From assembly GCA_050698355.1 (NCBI GenBank), contig JBOHBN010000073.1:1-11012 (forward strand): DNA of 11,012 nucleotides, written 5' to 3'. Made by a program: the position numbers and the translations under genes. Shown one piece after another: positions 1 to 5,471 of this stretch. Position 1 is the stretch's first letter. Each line of letters begins with the position of its first letter. Source of the stretch: JBOHBN01 sp050698355. GTDB taxonomy: Bacteria > Actinomycetota > Actinomycetes > Streptosporangiales > WHST01. The notes beneath the pieces were generated by a model, which did not search any database, was not told the DNA's origin, and was given only the letters and a program-made list of their open reading frames with translations.

Positions 1-681
1 GCGTCGCGGTGGCTGCACGGCGACCACTTGAAGATGCTGCACCGCTCCGCGGCGCTCGTCGCCCGACTGTGCGACAAGTACGACATCCCGGTGCGGCACA
101 TCGGTCCGGCGGAGCTGCGCGCAGGTAAGAGGGGAATCTGCGGGCACATCGACGTCACCAGGGCATGGCATCAGACGACGCACACCGACCCGGCCGGGTT
201 CCCCTGGAATCGTTTCTTGAAGATGGTCCGCGCTGGTGGCGCGGTGGGAGAGGACGACATGGATCGAGTGTCCCTAGCGATCGGTAAACCGGTCGCGCTA
301 CACGACACCGTCACGACGGTCGGGTTCGACGAGAAGTTCGGGAAAGTACCCGGCTGGAAACCCGGACACCCGTCGCTGTTGCGTGGCCCGTGCGATTACC
401 AGGTCGGCTACATCGGCACCGTCGAGCAGCTCCCCGCTGGCGCCGAAGTCGACGTCGAGATCGTCGAACCCGTCAAAGACGGCAAAGGCTGGAAGATCGG
501 TAACCCGGTCGGTGCGGTGCCGCCGCTCGTCGCCGGGAAGGACGGCACCGTCAACTTCAACATCACGTCGCTGCCTGGGGGGCACATGCCGAAAGACGGC
601 CGGGTGTGGCTCCGGCTGCATTGCCATGGCGTGAAGGGCGCGATGTTGACCCGCTGTGTCGCGCAGGGCTGGTATCAGTGA
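1..681 (+). CDS. endolysin, N-acetylmuramoyl-L-alanine amidase (5' truncated)
   Basis: The reading frame is open from base 1, so this is the C-terminal 226 residues of a larger protein whose start lies outside the window. The first ~75 residues match the end of the Amidase_2/PGRP fold of actinophage LysA enzymes. They include the stretch IPVRHIGPAELRAGKRGICG, then GHIDVTRAW and HTDPAGFPW. In this family the His of the HTDP segment is a zinc ligand and the fold cuts the amide bond between N-acetylmuramic acid and L-alanine of peptidoglycan. The first zinc His would lie upstream, out of view. The remaining ~145 residues are beta-rich with several Trp and Cys and end in GWYQ. I do not recognise this part; by position it could bind the cell wall. 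The stop overlaps the next start (GTGA), so the two are probably co-translated. The amidase call is firm; the role of the C-terminal part is unknown. Confidence 0.85.
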   Translation, partial: ASRWLHGDHLKMLHRSAALVARLCDKYDIPVRHIGPAELRAGKRGICGHIDVTRAWHQTTHTDPAGFPWNRFLKMVRAGGAVGEDDMDRVSLAIGKPVALHDTVTTVGFDEKFGKVPGWKPGHPSLLRGPCDYQVGYIGTVEQLPAGAEVDVEIVEPVKDGKGWKIGNPVGAVPPLVAGKDGTVNFNITSLPGGHMPKDGRVWLRLHCHGVKGAMLTRCVAQGWYQ

Positions 682-761
682 ACGTGCCAACGTGGATCTG
701 GGTCCTCGTCGGCGTTCTGCTCGTGTTGGTGATCGTGTCGTTCGTTCTCGGGTTCGTGTGA
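678..761 (+). CDS. 27-aa single-span membrane peptide coupled to the endolysin
   Basis: This is a short frame starting at a GTG that overlaps the endolysin stop (GTGA), which favours translational coupling. The 27 residues begin VNVPTW and are then almost wholly Val, Leu, Ile, Trp and Phe up to the end (GFV). It is thus one predicted transmembrane helix with hardly any soluble part and no positive tail. A strong Shine-Dalgarno (GAAGGAG) for the next gene begins right after its stop, so the space is used tightly. A membrane peptide beside an endolysin suggests a lysis role (holin or accessory), but it is much smaller than usual holins and function is not shown. It could also be a chance frame, although the overlap and the clean hydrophobic composition argue against that. 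Confidence 0.5.
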   Translation: MNVPTWIWVLVGVLLVLVIVSFVLGFV

Positions 762-778
762 GAAGGAGATAGCAAACC

Positions 779-1204
779 ATGGCGGTTACGCCTGCGTGGT
801 ACGGCCACGGACTGGAACACATCATCGAGGGTGACGTCGACTTCGACGACGGCAACGTGAAAGTCGCTCTCGTCGACTCGACCTATACCCCCGACGACAA
901 CGGCAACGAATACTTCTCCGAGATATCGGGGGAGATCACCGGTGACGGGTATACCGCCGGCGGGCAAGCCCTCGGCAACCCGACAATGTCGTACAGCGGT
1001 GGCGTGACGACGCTCGACGGTGACGACACGACCTGGTCGGATTCGACGATCACCGCGAGGACCGCTGTCGTCTACTACGACTCGGGTACCGCGTCGACGT
1101 CGCCGCTGCTGATCTACCAGCAGTCCGACGCTGACGTGTCCTCGACGAGCGGGGAGTTCACTGTCGCGTGGAACGCCAGCGGCATCGGGTCAGTGAACCC
1201 GTAA
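779..1204 (+). CDS. putative virion structural protein, 141 aa
   Basis: The ATG at 779 follows a good ribosome site (GAAGGAG, 763-769). The protein starts MAVTPAWYGHGLEHI and is rich in Asp, Thr, Ser, Gly and Tyr with alternating beta-like patterns (for example KVALVDSTYTP and TARTAVVYYDSG). There is no signal peptide, membrane segment or catalytic motif. This pattern resembles a family of small structural proteins seen near minor tail genes in actinophages and prophages; that resemblance is from memory, not a search. Its place between the lysis gene and a large tail-type protein supports a virion role, perhaps in tail tip or capsid decoration. The stop lies 4 bases before the next start, so it is almost certainly co-transcribed with it. 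Confidence 0.65.
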   Translation: MAVTPAWYGHGLEHIIEGDVDFDDGNVKVALVDSTYTPDDNGNEYFSEISGEITGDGYTAGGQALGNPTMSYSGGVTTLDGDDTTWSDSTITARTAVVYYDSGTASTSPLLIYQQSDADVSSTSGEFTVAWNASGIGSVNP

Positions 1205-1208
1205 CCCG

Positions 1209-3191
1209 ATGGGCACACCGGTCATCCGCGGCGTCGCCGCTGACGCGTGGTCGGCGCACACGTCGGGCCGGTCGGTGACGCTGCCTGCCTCGACGCAGGC
1301 CGGTGACGTGGTACTCGCGTTCCCGTCCTGTGACTACGGCGGCAGTGGTGACGCGTCTCTCGCGGGTAGCGGCTGGCAGCTCATCGTCGCGTCGTCTGGC
1401 GGCGCGAACGCGTTCGAATCGGCATACCGGCTCGATGTGACGTCGGGCGGGTCGCAGGACGTGACCCTGTCGTCTGACTCCAGCTCGGAAACCGCGCTGA
1501 GCTGCCTGGTGTTGGACGGCTCCACGGTCGACTCGGTCGACGCGTCAGCAGCGACTGAGGGTAGCGACAACGGCAAGACGCAGACCGCTCTTTCGGTCAC
1601 GGCGACCGGCAGCGACGACCTGCTGATCTGCGGGTACGTCTATGGCGACGGGCGCAGCGGCTCGGGTTACACGCCGCCGTCTGGCATGACGCAGGACACG
1701 CAGCCCACCGACGGCCAGTACGTCACGCAGCTCGTCTGCCACGAGGCGCTGACCGCGTCGGGTGCGACCGGCACGCGGACGGCGACAGCGGGGGGCTCGT
1801 CGCAGTACAGCGCGGGCTGGTGCGCCATCAGCGTCGCGGTGAAGGGTGCAGGTACGGGCAGCACCAACGCGACACTCTCGGCCGGGACGGCGGCAGCGAC
1901 CGCGTCGGCGTCGGCTGCCATGCTCGCAGGCACCGTGCATGTCGACGGGATGCTCGCCGCGCAGGTTGCGGCGGGTGCTGCTACGGCACTGTCAGCATCA
2001 CTGACCGGCGCGACCCACATTGACGCGATGTTCGCTGCCGGGCTCGCGTCAGCGACCAGCTCGGCGTACCCGGCAGCCCTCGCCGGGACCGTCCACCTCA
2101 ACGCGACCCTCGCCGCCGGACTCGCGACCGCATCCGCGACCGCGCACCTCGCGGCACTCACCGGCGGCAGCCACCTGCCTGGCACCCTCACCGCAGCCAC
2201 CGCAACCACCACAGCCGCCGCGCACGAAGCGACACTCACCGGCGAGACACGCATCTCGGGCAGCCTCGACGCCGCCACCGCGACAGCGTCCGGGACCGCG
2301 TACCCCGCCGTGTTCGACACCCCGAACGCGGTCGCCTACCCCGCAATGTTCACCGCCACCGCCAATGCCGAGATGGCCACCGCGACCGGTACAGCCACCG
2401 CACACCCCGCCGCCCTCACCGGCACGTCGGCTGGCGGCCCGAGCTATGAATACAGCGACGACTTCGAGTCCGGCACCATCTCCGGCTGGGACAACACGAC
2501 CAGCGTTGTCACTGCGACAGCCGACGCCGCGCACGGCGGCAGCTACGGGATGCGGCAAGCCCCCGACGGCTCCACCGCCGGCATCGCGAGCCTGTCCAAC
2601 GCCATGGTCCCCGACGGCCTGCGTCGCGCCCACCTCGAGTTCTGGTGGCGGCAAGTCGACCACACGTCCGGGAACAGTCCGGTCGTGACGGTGCAGAACC
2701 GCACTGGCGCCGACCACGCTGACCTGTATGTGAACTATGGTGCCGACGGGCACCTATGGTGGGACCTAGTCGGCACCGACAACGCCGAGACGCCAGGTCT
2801 GGTCGCTGACGGCGCGTGGCGGTTCATCGAAGCCGACGTCGACTTCGGCAGCGACCCCTGGACGCTGCGTGTCAGCCTCGACGGCGTCCAGCAGTCGATG
2901 GTGACATCGCCGGGTAAGCCGGCCAGCGACGTGCGGGCGATCCACTTCGGCGGATTCGGTTCCGAGGTCAATACCCGCGACTATGACGATATCGACGTCG
3001 AGCTGTACGATTCGCCGCTGCCGCCCCTGGTACGCGACATCACCCTCACCGCGTCCCTCGAACCCGCATGGACCATCAACCCCGCTACCGTCAACGCCAC
3101 GACCGCCGCGGCACCGGCCCGCAACCCGATCACGGCCGGGTCACCCGCACGGTCCAGCTGGACCGCCGGACCGGTGTACATCCAACATTGA
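1209..3191 (+). CDS. minor tail-like protein with Ala/Thr-rich repeats and jelly-roll-like C-terminal region, 660 aa
   Basis: The ATG is 4 bases after the previous stop with no clear Shine-Dalgarno, so translation is probably coupled. Three parts are visible. Residues ~1-215 are Ser/Gly/Thr-rich and beta-like, starting MGTPVIRGVAADAW. Residues 220-349 are five gap-free 26-residue repeats rich in Ala, Thr, Leu and Gly, followed by two degenerate copies to about 407. Residues ~410-605 (DDFESGTISGWDNT, LEFWWRQVDH, WRFIEADVDFG, DDIDVELYDSP) resemble a concanavalin-like/LamG jelly roll, often a glycan-binding fold in phage tail proteins. The last ~50 residues are Ala/Pro/Thr-rich. I infer a tail-tip or fibre protein contacting the host surface. 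Third codon bases change from G-rich to C-rich near the repeats, suggesting a mosaic gene. The structural role is likely; receptor binding is inferred. Confidence 0.7.
   Translation: MGTPVIRGVAADAWSAHTSGRSVTLPASTQAGDVVLAFPSCDYGGSGDASLAGSGWQLIVASSGGANAFESAYRLDVTSGGSQDVTLSSDSSSETALSCLVLDGSTVDSVDASAATEGSDNGKTQTALSVTATGSDDLLICGYVYGDGRSGSGYTPPSGMTQDTQPTDGQYVTQLVCHEALTASGATGTRTATAGGSSQYSAGWCAISVAVKGAGTGSTNATLSAGTAAATASASAAMLAGTVHVDGMLAAQVAAGAATALSASLTGATHIDAMFAAGLASATSSAYPAALAGTVHLNATLAAGLATASATAHLAALTGGSHLPGTLTAATATTTAAAHEATLTGETRISGSLDAATATASGTAYPAVFDTPNAVAYPAMFTATANAEMATATGTATAHPAALTGTSAGGPSYEYSDDFESGTISGWDNTTSVVTATADAAHGGSYGMRQAPDGSTAGIASLSNAMVPDGLRRAHLEFWWRQVDHTSGNSPVVTVQNRTGADHADLYVNYGADGHLWWDLVGTDNAETPGLVADGAWRFIEADVDFGSDPWTLRVSLDGVQQSMVTSPGKPASDVRAIHFGGFGSEVNTRDYDDIDVELYDSPLPPLVRDITLTASLEPAWTINPATVNATTAAAPARNPITAGSPARSSWTAGPVYIQH
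1866..2255 (+). repeat. five in-frame 78-bp (26-aa) tandem repeats
   Basis: These are residues 220-349 of the 660-aa protein, in five units of exactly 26 residues. Each opens with a short [ND][AG][TM][LF]-like motif followed by A-rich sequence (LAAGLATA type). Each ends with a L-[AT]-G-x-[TS]-[HR]-[VLI] block such as LAGTVHV, LTGATHI, LAGTVHL, LTGGSHL or LTGETRI. Two looser units continue to about base 2429, one carrying a six-residue insertion. The repeats have diverged in DNA more than in register, so spacing seems to be conserved. A rod or spacer element is a reasonable inference. Confidence 0.8.
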
Positions 3192-3201
3192 GGAGAGCCG
3201 A

Positions 3202-3513
3202 ATGGCGACGGTCACCACCATCCCCGCGATCTCCATCGAATACCTCCACGTCCCCGTCAACGCGTCGGTCACCCTCGACGAGCAGACCGTCGAAATCACC
3301 GCACTCACGGGGCAGGGCACCGTCCCCGACGCGTCGACGACCTGGACGACAGCGGAATGGACCGGCGACGCGGGCGAGTCCCGCACCGCCCGGATCCTCA
3401 TCGGACCCGACGCCGACCTCGAGCTCGCCGCTGGCAGCTACACCGTCTGGTGCCGCGTTCACGACGACCCGGAAGTACCAGTGCGAGCTGCCGGGCCGTT
3501 GAAGCTGACCTGA
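3202..3513 (+). CDS. small beta-rich phage protein, 103 aa
   Basis: The start at 3202 is chosen because AGGAGAG lies just upstream (3191-3197); the same frame is open further 5' but that part overlaps the previous gene. The protein (MATVTTIPAISIEYLHVPVN) has a compact pattern of short strands: ITALTGQGTV, TTWTTAEWTGDAG, SRTARILIGPDADLELAAG and SYTVWCRVHDDPEVPV. This looks like an immunoglobulin-like or beta-sandwich fold. Similar small proteins follow tail genes in many actinophages, as far as I recall, and are of unknown function. It has no signal peptide or membrane helix. It is 10 bases after the 660-aa gene and overlaps the next mini-gene by one base (TGATG), so it belongs to the late operon. 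A virion or tail-assembly role is only inferred from place. Confidence 0.65.
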   Translation: MATVTTIPAISIEYLHVPVNASVTLDEQTVEITALTGQGTVPDASTTWTTAEWTGDAGESRTARILIGPDADLELAAGSYTVWCRVHDDPEVPVRAAGPLKLT

Positions 3514-3593
3514 TGGATGTGTGGGCGGTGTATGTCGCGGCGATCACGGTGTGCCTCGTCGTGGTCTATCTCGTCTACACCCGTAAGCCCTAG
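3513..3593 (+). CDS. 26-aa single-span membrane peptide
   Basis: The ATG shares one base with the preceding stop (TGATG), a common coupling arrangement. The 26 residues start MDVWAVYVAAITVCLVVVY and end TRKP. They form one predicted membrane helix with a small positive C-terminus, which by the positive-inside rule would face the cytoplasm. It resembles the 27-aa peptide at 678-761 in size, composition and coupling, and lies at the other end of the structural cluster. A lysis role (holin-like or accessory) is possible; no family is recognised. The main alternative is a chance frame, but start overlap and composition both fit a real gene. Confidence 0.5.
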   Translation: MDVWAVYVAAITVCLVVVYLVYTRKP

Positions 3594-3635
3594 ATCGTCC
3601 CCCCGCGCTGTCCGCTTCCTACCTCGACCCTGAGG

Positions 3636-3667
3636 TTGGACGGCGCGGGGCCCTCACTGGCTGTACT
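3636..3667 (+). promoter_or_regulatory. weak candidate promoter for the 71-aa HTH-like gene
   Basis: TTGGAC (3636-3641) and TGTACT (3662-3667) could be -35 and -10 elements, but the 20-base spacer is longer than ideal. The -10 ends 10 bases before the ATG, which would give an almost leaderless mRNA and explain the missing ribosome site. A 5-bp inverted repeat (ACCTC/GAGGT, 3621-3636) lies just upstream and may be chance. Confidence 0.25.
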
Positions 3668-3677
3668 CTCGGTGGGC

Positions 3678-3893
3678 ATGGAGTACGAGGAGCTCACCGA
3701 GTCGATGCCCGACCATGACCGGCTCGAGGTGCTGTACCTGCGTCGGAAGGTCGCACGGTTCGACTACGAGGACGTCACCGGGCAGCTATGGCAAGCCGTC
3801 GACCGTGCCGCCGAGGGCGGGATGAACATTGACGACATCGCGACCCACGCCGGTCTGACTGTCGCGGCAGTGAAAGAACGTCTAGGCCAGTAA
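3678..3893 (+). CDS. small HTH-like protein, 71 aa
   Basis: I chose the ATG at 3678. The frame is open upstream to a TTG at 3636, but that part is Gly/Pro/Ser-rich and overlaps a promoter-like stretch. The N-terminal half is charged and helical (MEYEELTESMPDHDRLEVLY, LRRKVARFDYEDV). The C-terminal ~22 residues (IDDIATHAGLTVAAVKERLGQ) fit a helix-turn-helix of the kind that reads DNA in small regulators. It has no good Shine-Dalgarno, so the transcript may be almost leaderless. It is 84 bases after the 26-aa peptide and ends 3 bases before the strong terminator. It could be a late regulator or a sigma-like fragment; the DNA-binding call is moderate and the target unknown. Confidence 0.6.
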   Translation: MEYEELTESMPDHDRLEVLYLRRKVARFDYEDVTGQLWQAVDRAAEGGMNIDDIATHAGLTVAAVKERLGQ

Positions 3894-3896
3894 GAA

Positions 3897-3933
3897 GCGG
3901 CCCCCACCCGAACCGGGTGGGGGCCGCATTTTT
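3897..3933 (+). terminator. intrinsic terminator ending the late block
   Basis: GCGGCCCCCACCCG (3897-3910) pairs perfectly with CGGGTGGGGGCCGC (3914-3927) around a 3-base loop AAC, making a 14-bp stem. It is followed by A and five T (3929-3933). It starts 3 bases after the stop of the plus-strand HTH-like gene and ends 9 bases before the stop of the converging minus-strand gene. It is a textbook plus-strand terminator and may work in both directions, though the minus side lacks a good U-tract. Confidence 0.92.
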
Positions 3934-3942
3934 CGTGTGTTC

Positions 3943-4560
3943 CTAGTTGACGGCTGCGCAGATCACCCAGGTCTTGACGTTGACCTCACCCTGCGAGGTG
4001 CCGACCGTGTGCCACCCGGTCGCCACGCCGTTGGCGTAGACCGGCTCGTTGTCGTTCACGTGCACGTCGGAGGCGCTGCCGTTGGCGGTGCCGCTCATGG
4101 CATACCCACCGCCGAGCGCGACCGCTCCGTCCGGGCAGGCAACGGCAGTCTCGTTACCTGTGCCCTGGCTCCAGCGGACCTCAGCGTTGACGACCTTATA
4201 CCCGCTGACGCCGTCCTTGCCCGTCGCGTCGAGCTTCGAGTTAACATCATCGCTCAGATCGTCGGAGCCGACCGTGCCCTTCTTGATCTCACCAGCACTG
4301 CCACCAGCCGAACCGGACACACCATCCTTGCCGATGTCGATCTGCCCGATCGACTGGTGCGCGATCTCGTCCTGCCCGACACGGGTACCGGACACGCCGG
4401 CCTTGCCGACGTCGACCTGCTTCAACGGGTAGTTGCGGATCTGCGAGCCGTGGTCCGCGGCGTCCGCCGACCCGGCCGACGCGAGCGCGCCACCCGCGAT
4501 CAACGCAGTCACACCGACGATGATCGGCAGCTGCTTACGTGCTGCTACTGCTAGCTTCAT
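3943..4560 (-). CDS. secreted protein with GK(A/D)GVSG repeats, 205 aa
   Basis: The start at 4560 is chosen for its strong ribosome site (GGAAGGGGATC just upstream) and because a clean Sec signal follows: MKLAVAARKQ, a hydrophobic stretch (LPIIVGVTALIAGGALA), and probable cleavage after SADA near residue 34. The mature part has three near-identical heptads (GKAGVSG at ~52-58, GKDGVSG at ~77-83 and ~114-120) and a repeated VG-DEI/VGSDDL pattern. The C-terminal ~85 residues contain CPDGAVALGGGYAMSG and TWVICAAVN. Cys142 and Cys201 could form a disulfide. I recall similar GGG-containing C-terminal domains in actinobacterial exported proteins of unknown function. As an exported protein transcribed against the late genes, it is probably lysogen cargo. 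An alternative start at 4674 would add 38 residues before the signal. Confidence 0.72.
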   Translation of the reverse strand: MKLAVAARKQLPIIVGVTALIAGGALASAGSADAADHGSQIRNYPLKQVDVGKAGVSGTRVGQDEIAHQSIGQIDIGKDGVSGSAGGSAGEIKKGTVGSDDLSDDVNSKLDATGKDGVSGYKVVNAEVRWSQGTGNETAVACPDGAVALGGGYAMSGTANGSASDVHVNDNEPVYANGVATGWHTVGTSQGEVNVKTWVICAAVN

Positions 4561-4589
4561 ATTCAGATCCCCTTCCACTGGGGGGTCGA

Positions 4590-4629
4590 GAGGGGCACCC
4601 GGATCAACCATTGGGGCCGGGTGCCCCTC
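4590..4629 (-). repeat. 13-bp perfect inverted repeat between two cargo genes
   Basis: GAGGGGCACCCGG (4590-4602) and CCGGGTGCCCCTC (4617-4629) pair perfectly around 14 bases. On the minus strand the hairpin begins 41 bases after the lipoprotein stop and ends 29 bases before the secreted-protein ATG. It lacks a U-tract, so it is a weak intrinsic terminator at best. It could instead be an RNA-stability or processing element in a two-gene mRNA, or a protein-binding site. Confidence 0.7.
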
Positions 4630-4670
4630 GCCTAACCGCGACCGGGACCGGCCACGGAAGCTGTGTACGT

Positions 4671-5207
4671 TCATCCAAGCGACTTGACGTCGCCCTTAGC
4701 GCCGAGCAGGTCATAGGCCCGGTTGATCGTGCCGTGGTCGGGTGACATGAGCGCGTAGTGCTTGCGTTGCAGCACCCAGCCCTGGTCCAGCTTGTCGTTC
4801 ATGCTGTCGACCCACACGGAGATGCCGCTATAGCTGGTGTTGGTGACGAGCATCATCTGGTGCTTGTCGCAGAGCTCGGTGTAGACGATCGCAGAGCTGC
4901 CGTTGTCTTGCTTCTTCCACTTGCATGGGAACCCCATGCCTTTGATGTCCAGCTTGTTCTCGATCTTGTGTGCGAGCTTGACGCGACCCGGCTTGCCACT
5001 GTGGCCCTTGGCTGGCTTGTCCTCAGTCGGGGGTGTGCTGCCGGCGCACTTGTCGTAGTCGCTCGCGGTAATGCATGGGTCGCTCGTCTTCTTCGCGGCC
5101 TTGTGGGTCTGTGTGCCGCCCCCTGGGTCGCTACCGGATGATCCGCAGGCACCGAGACCGAGGGCGAGTGCGGCTGACATGCTCGCGACTGCGATGACCT
5201 TGTTCAT
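4671..5207 (-). CDS. surface lipoprotein, 178 aa (candidate exclusion or conversion factor)
   Basis: The start at 5207 gives a typical lipoprotein signal: MNKVIAVASM, a hydrophobic stretch, then the lipobox LGAC with Cys21 as the lipidated residue. The frame stays open far upstream, but those residues do not look like a real protein and would bury the signal. A Gly/Ser/Thr/Lys/Pro-rich linker (~22-75) leads to a folded part of about 100 residues. Cys45, Cys54, Cys95 and Cys113 lie in DPCITASDYDKC, GFPCKWKK and YTELCDKH and could form two disulfides. The protein would sit outside the membrane. Phage lipoproteins in such positions (for example Ltp of phage TP-J34) can block DNA entry of related phages; that role here is inference only. 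The gene lies ~200 bases from a divergent promoter pair and likely shares mRNA with the secreted protein. Confidence 0.75.
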   Translation of the reverse strand: MNKVIAVASMSAALALGLGACGSSGSDPGGGTQTHKAAKKTSDPCITASDYDKCAGSTPPTEDKPAKGHSGKPGRVKLAHKIENKLDIKGMGFPCKWKKQDNGSSAIVYTELCDKHQMMLVTNTSYSGISVWVDSMNDKLDQGWVLQRKHYALMSPDHGTINRAYDLLGAKGDVKSLG

Positions 5208-5411
5208 GTGTACTCTTCTCGTGTTGGCCGCGTCCCGTTCGTCTGACCGGCGGGTGGGGCGCGGTTGGCTCATTGCTCGGTGACGCGGGATGCTCCGCGC
5301 TGGTTTACTCCCTCTTGGCTTCCGCCAGTACTCCGTTGGCGAATCCCTGGTCTGTGTGACCGGCTGGTCGCTATCGGTTGCCCGGCAGACTCCCGTGCAT
5401 GTGTAAGTAGC

Positions 5412-5440
5412 ATCATGCGATAAAGCGAGCTGCTTGTCAA
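5412..5440 (-). promoter_or_regulatory. probable promoter for the lipoprotein/secreted-protein genes
   Basis: On the minus strand a consensus -35, TTGACA (5440-5435), is followed after exactly 17 bases by CATGAT (5417-5412), a 4-of-6 match to the -10 consensus. Transcription would start near 5405 and give a leader of about 200 bases before the lipoprotein ATG. Its -35 overlaps that of the integrase promoter on the other strand. Confidence 0.55.
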
Positions 5441-5464
5441 GACACCACGTATATCCGCTACGCT
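5434..5464 (+). promoter_or_regulatory. probable integrase promoter, leaderless
   Basis: TTGTCA (5434-5439) and TACGCT (5459-5464) are plausible -35 and -10 boxes with a 19-base spacer. Transcription would begin about 7 bases after the -10, at or next to the integrase ATG (5472). No Shine-Dalgarno is present before that ATG, consistent with a leaderless mRNA, a common type in Actinobacteria. Confidence 0.5.
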
Positions 5465-5471
5465 CGCACCT

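Larger units (their letters stand above)
5208..5471. other. 264-bp gene-free control region, possible attP location
   Basis: No convincing gene lies between the lipoprotein and the integrase. The right end holds two back-to-back promoters. The rest contains a gapless imperfect 26-bp direct repeat (5244-5269 and 5357-5382, 19 of 26 identical, both with TGACCGGC and CGGTTG), a small inverted repeat CGCCA/TGGCG (5323-5341) next to further TTGGC copies, and a 5-bp hairpin (5284-5299). Serine-integrase phages often carry attP, about 50 bp, beside the integrase gene, so this is the best place to look. No attP core can be proved from one copy. Confidence 0.4.

Noticed and set aside
28..36. TTG at 28 or ATG at 34 as start of the endolysin
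   Set aside because: The frame is open from base 1 and the sequence already lies inside the amidase fold, so the gene must begin upstream of the window.
1866..2255. CRISPR-like array
   Set aside because: The 78-bp period is in frame with the coding sequence, units are diverged and contiguous, and there are no constant repeats with unique spacers.
2020..2753. Long Pro/Arg-rich (+) and Gly/Arg-rich (-) open frames inside the repeat region
   Set aside because: They overlap the 660-aa gene in other frames, have low-complexity compositions typical of GC-rich shadow frames and lack ribosome sites.
3937..4687. Plus-strand open frames opposite the secreted-protein gene
   Set aside because: They are antisense shadows without ribosome sites; the minus-strand gene has a signal peptide and a strong ribosome site.
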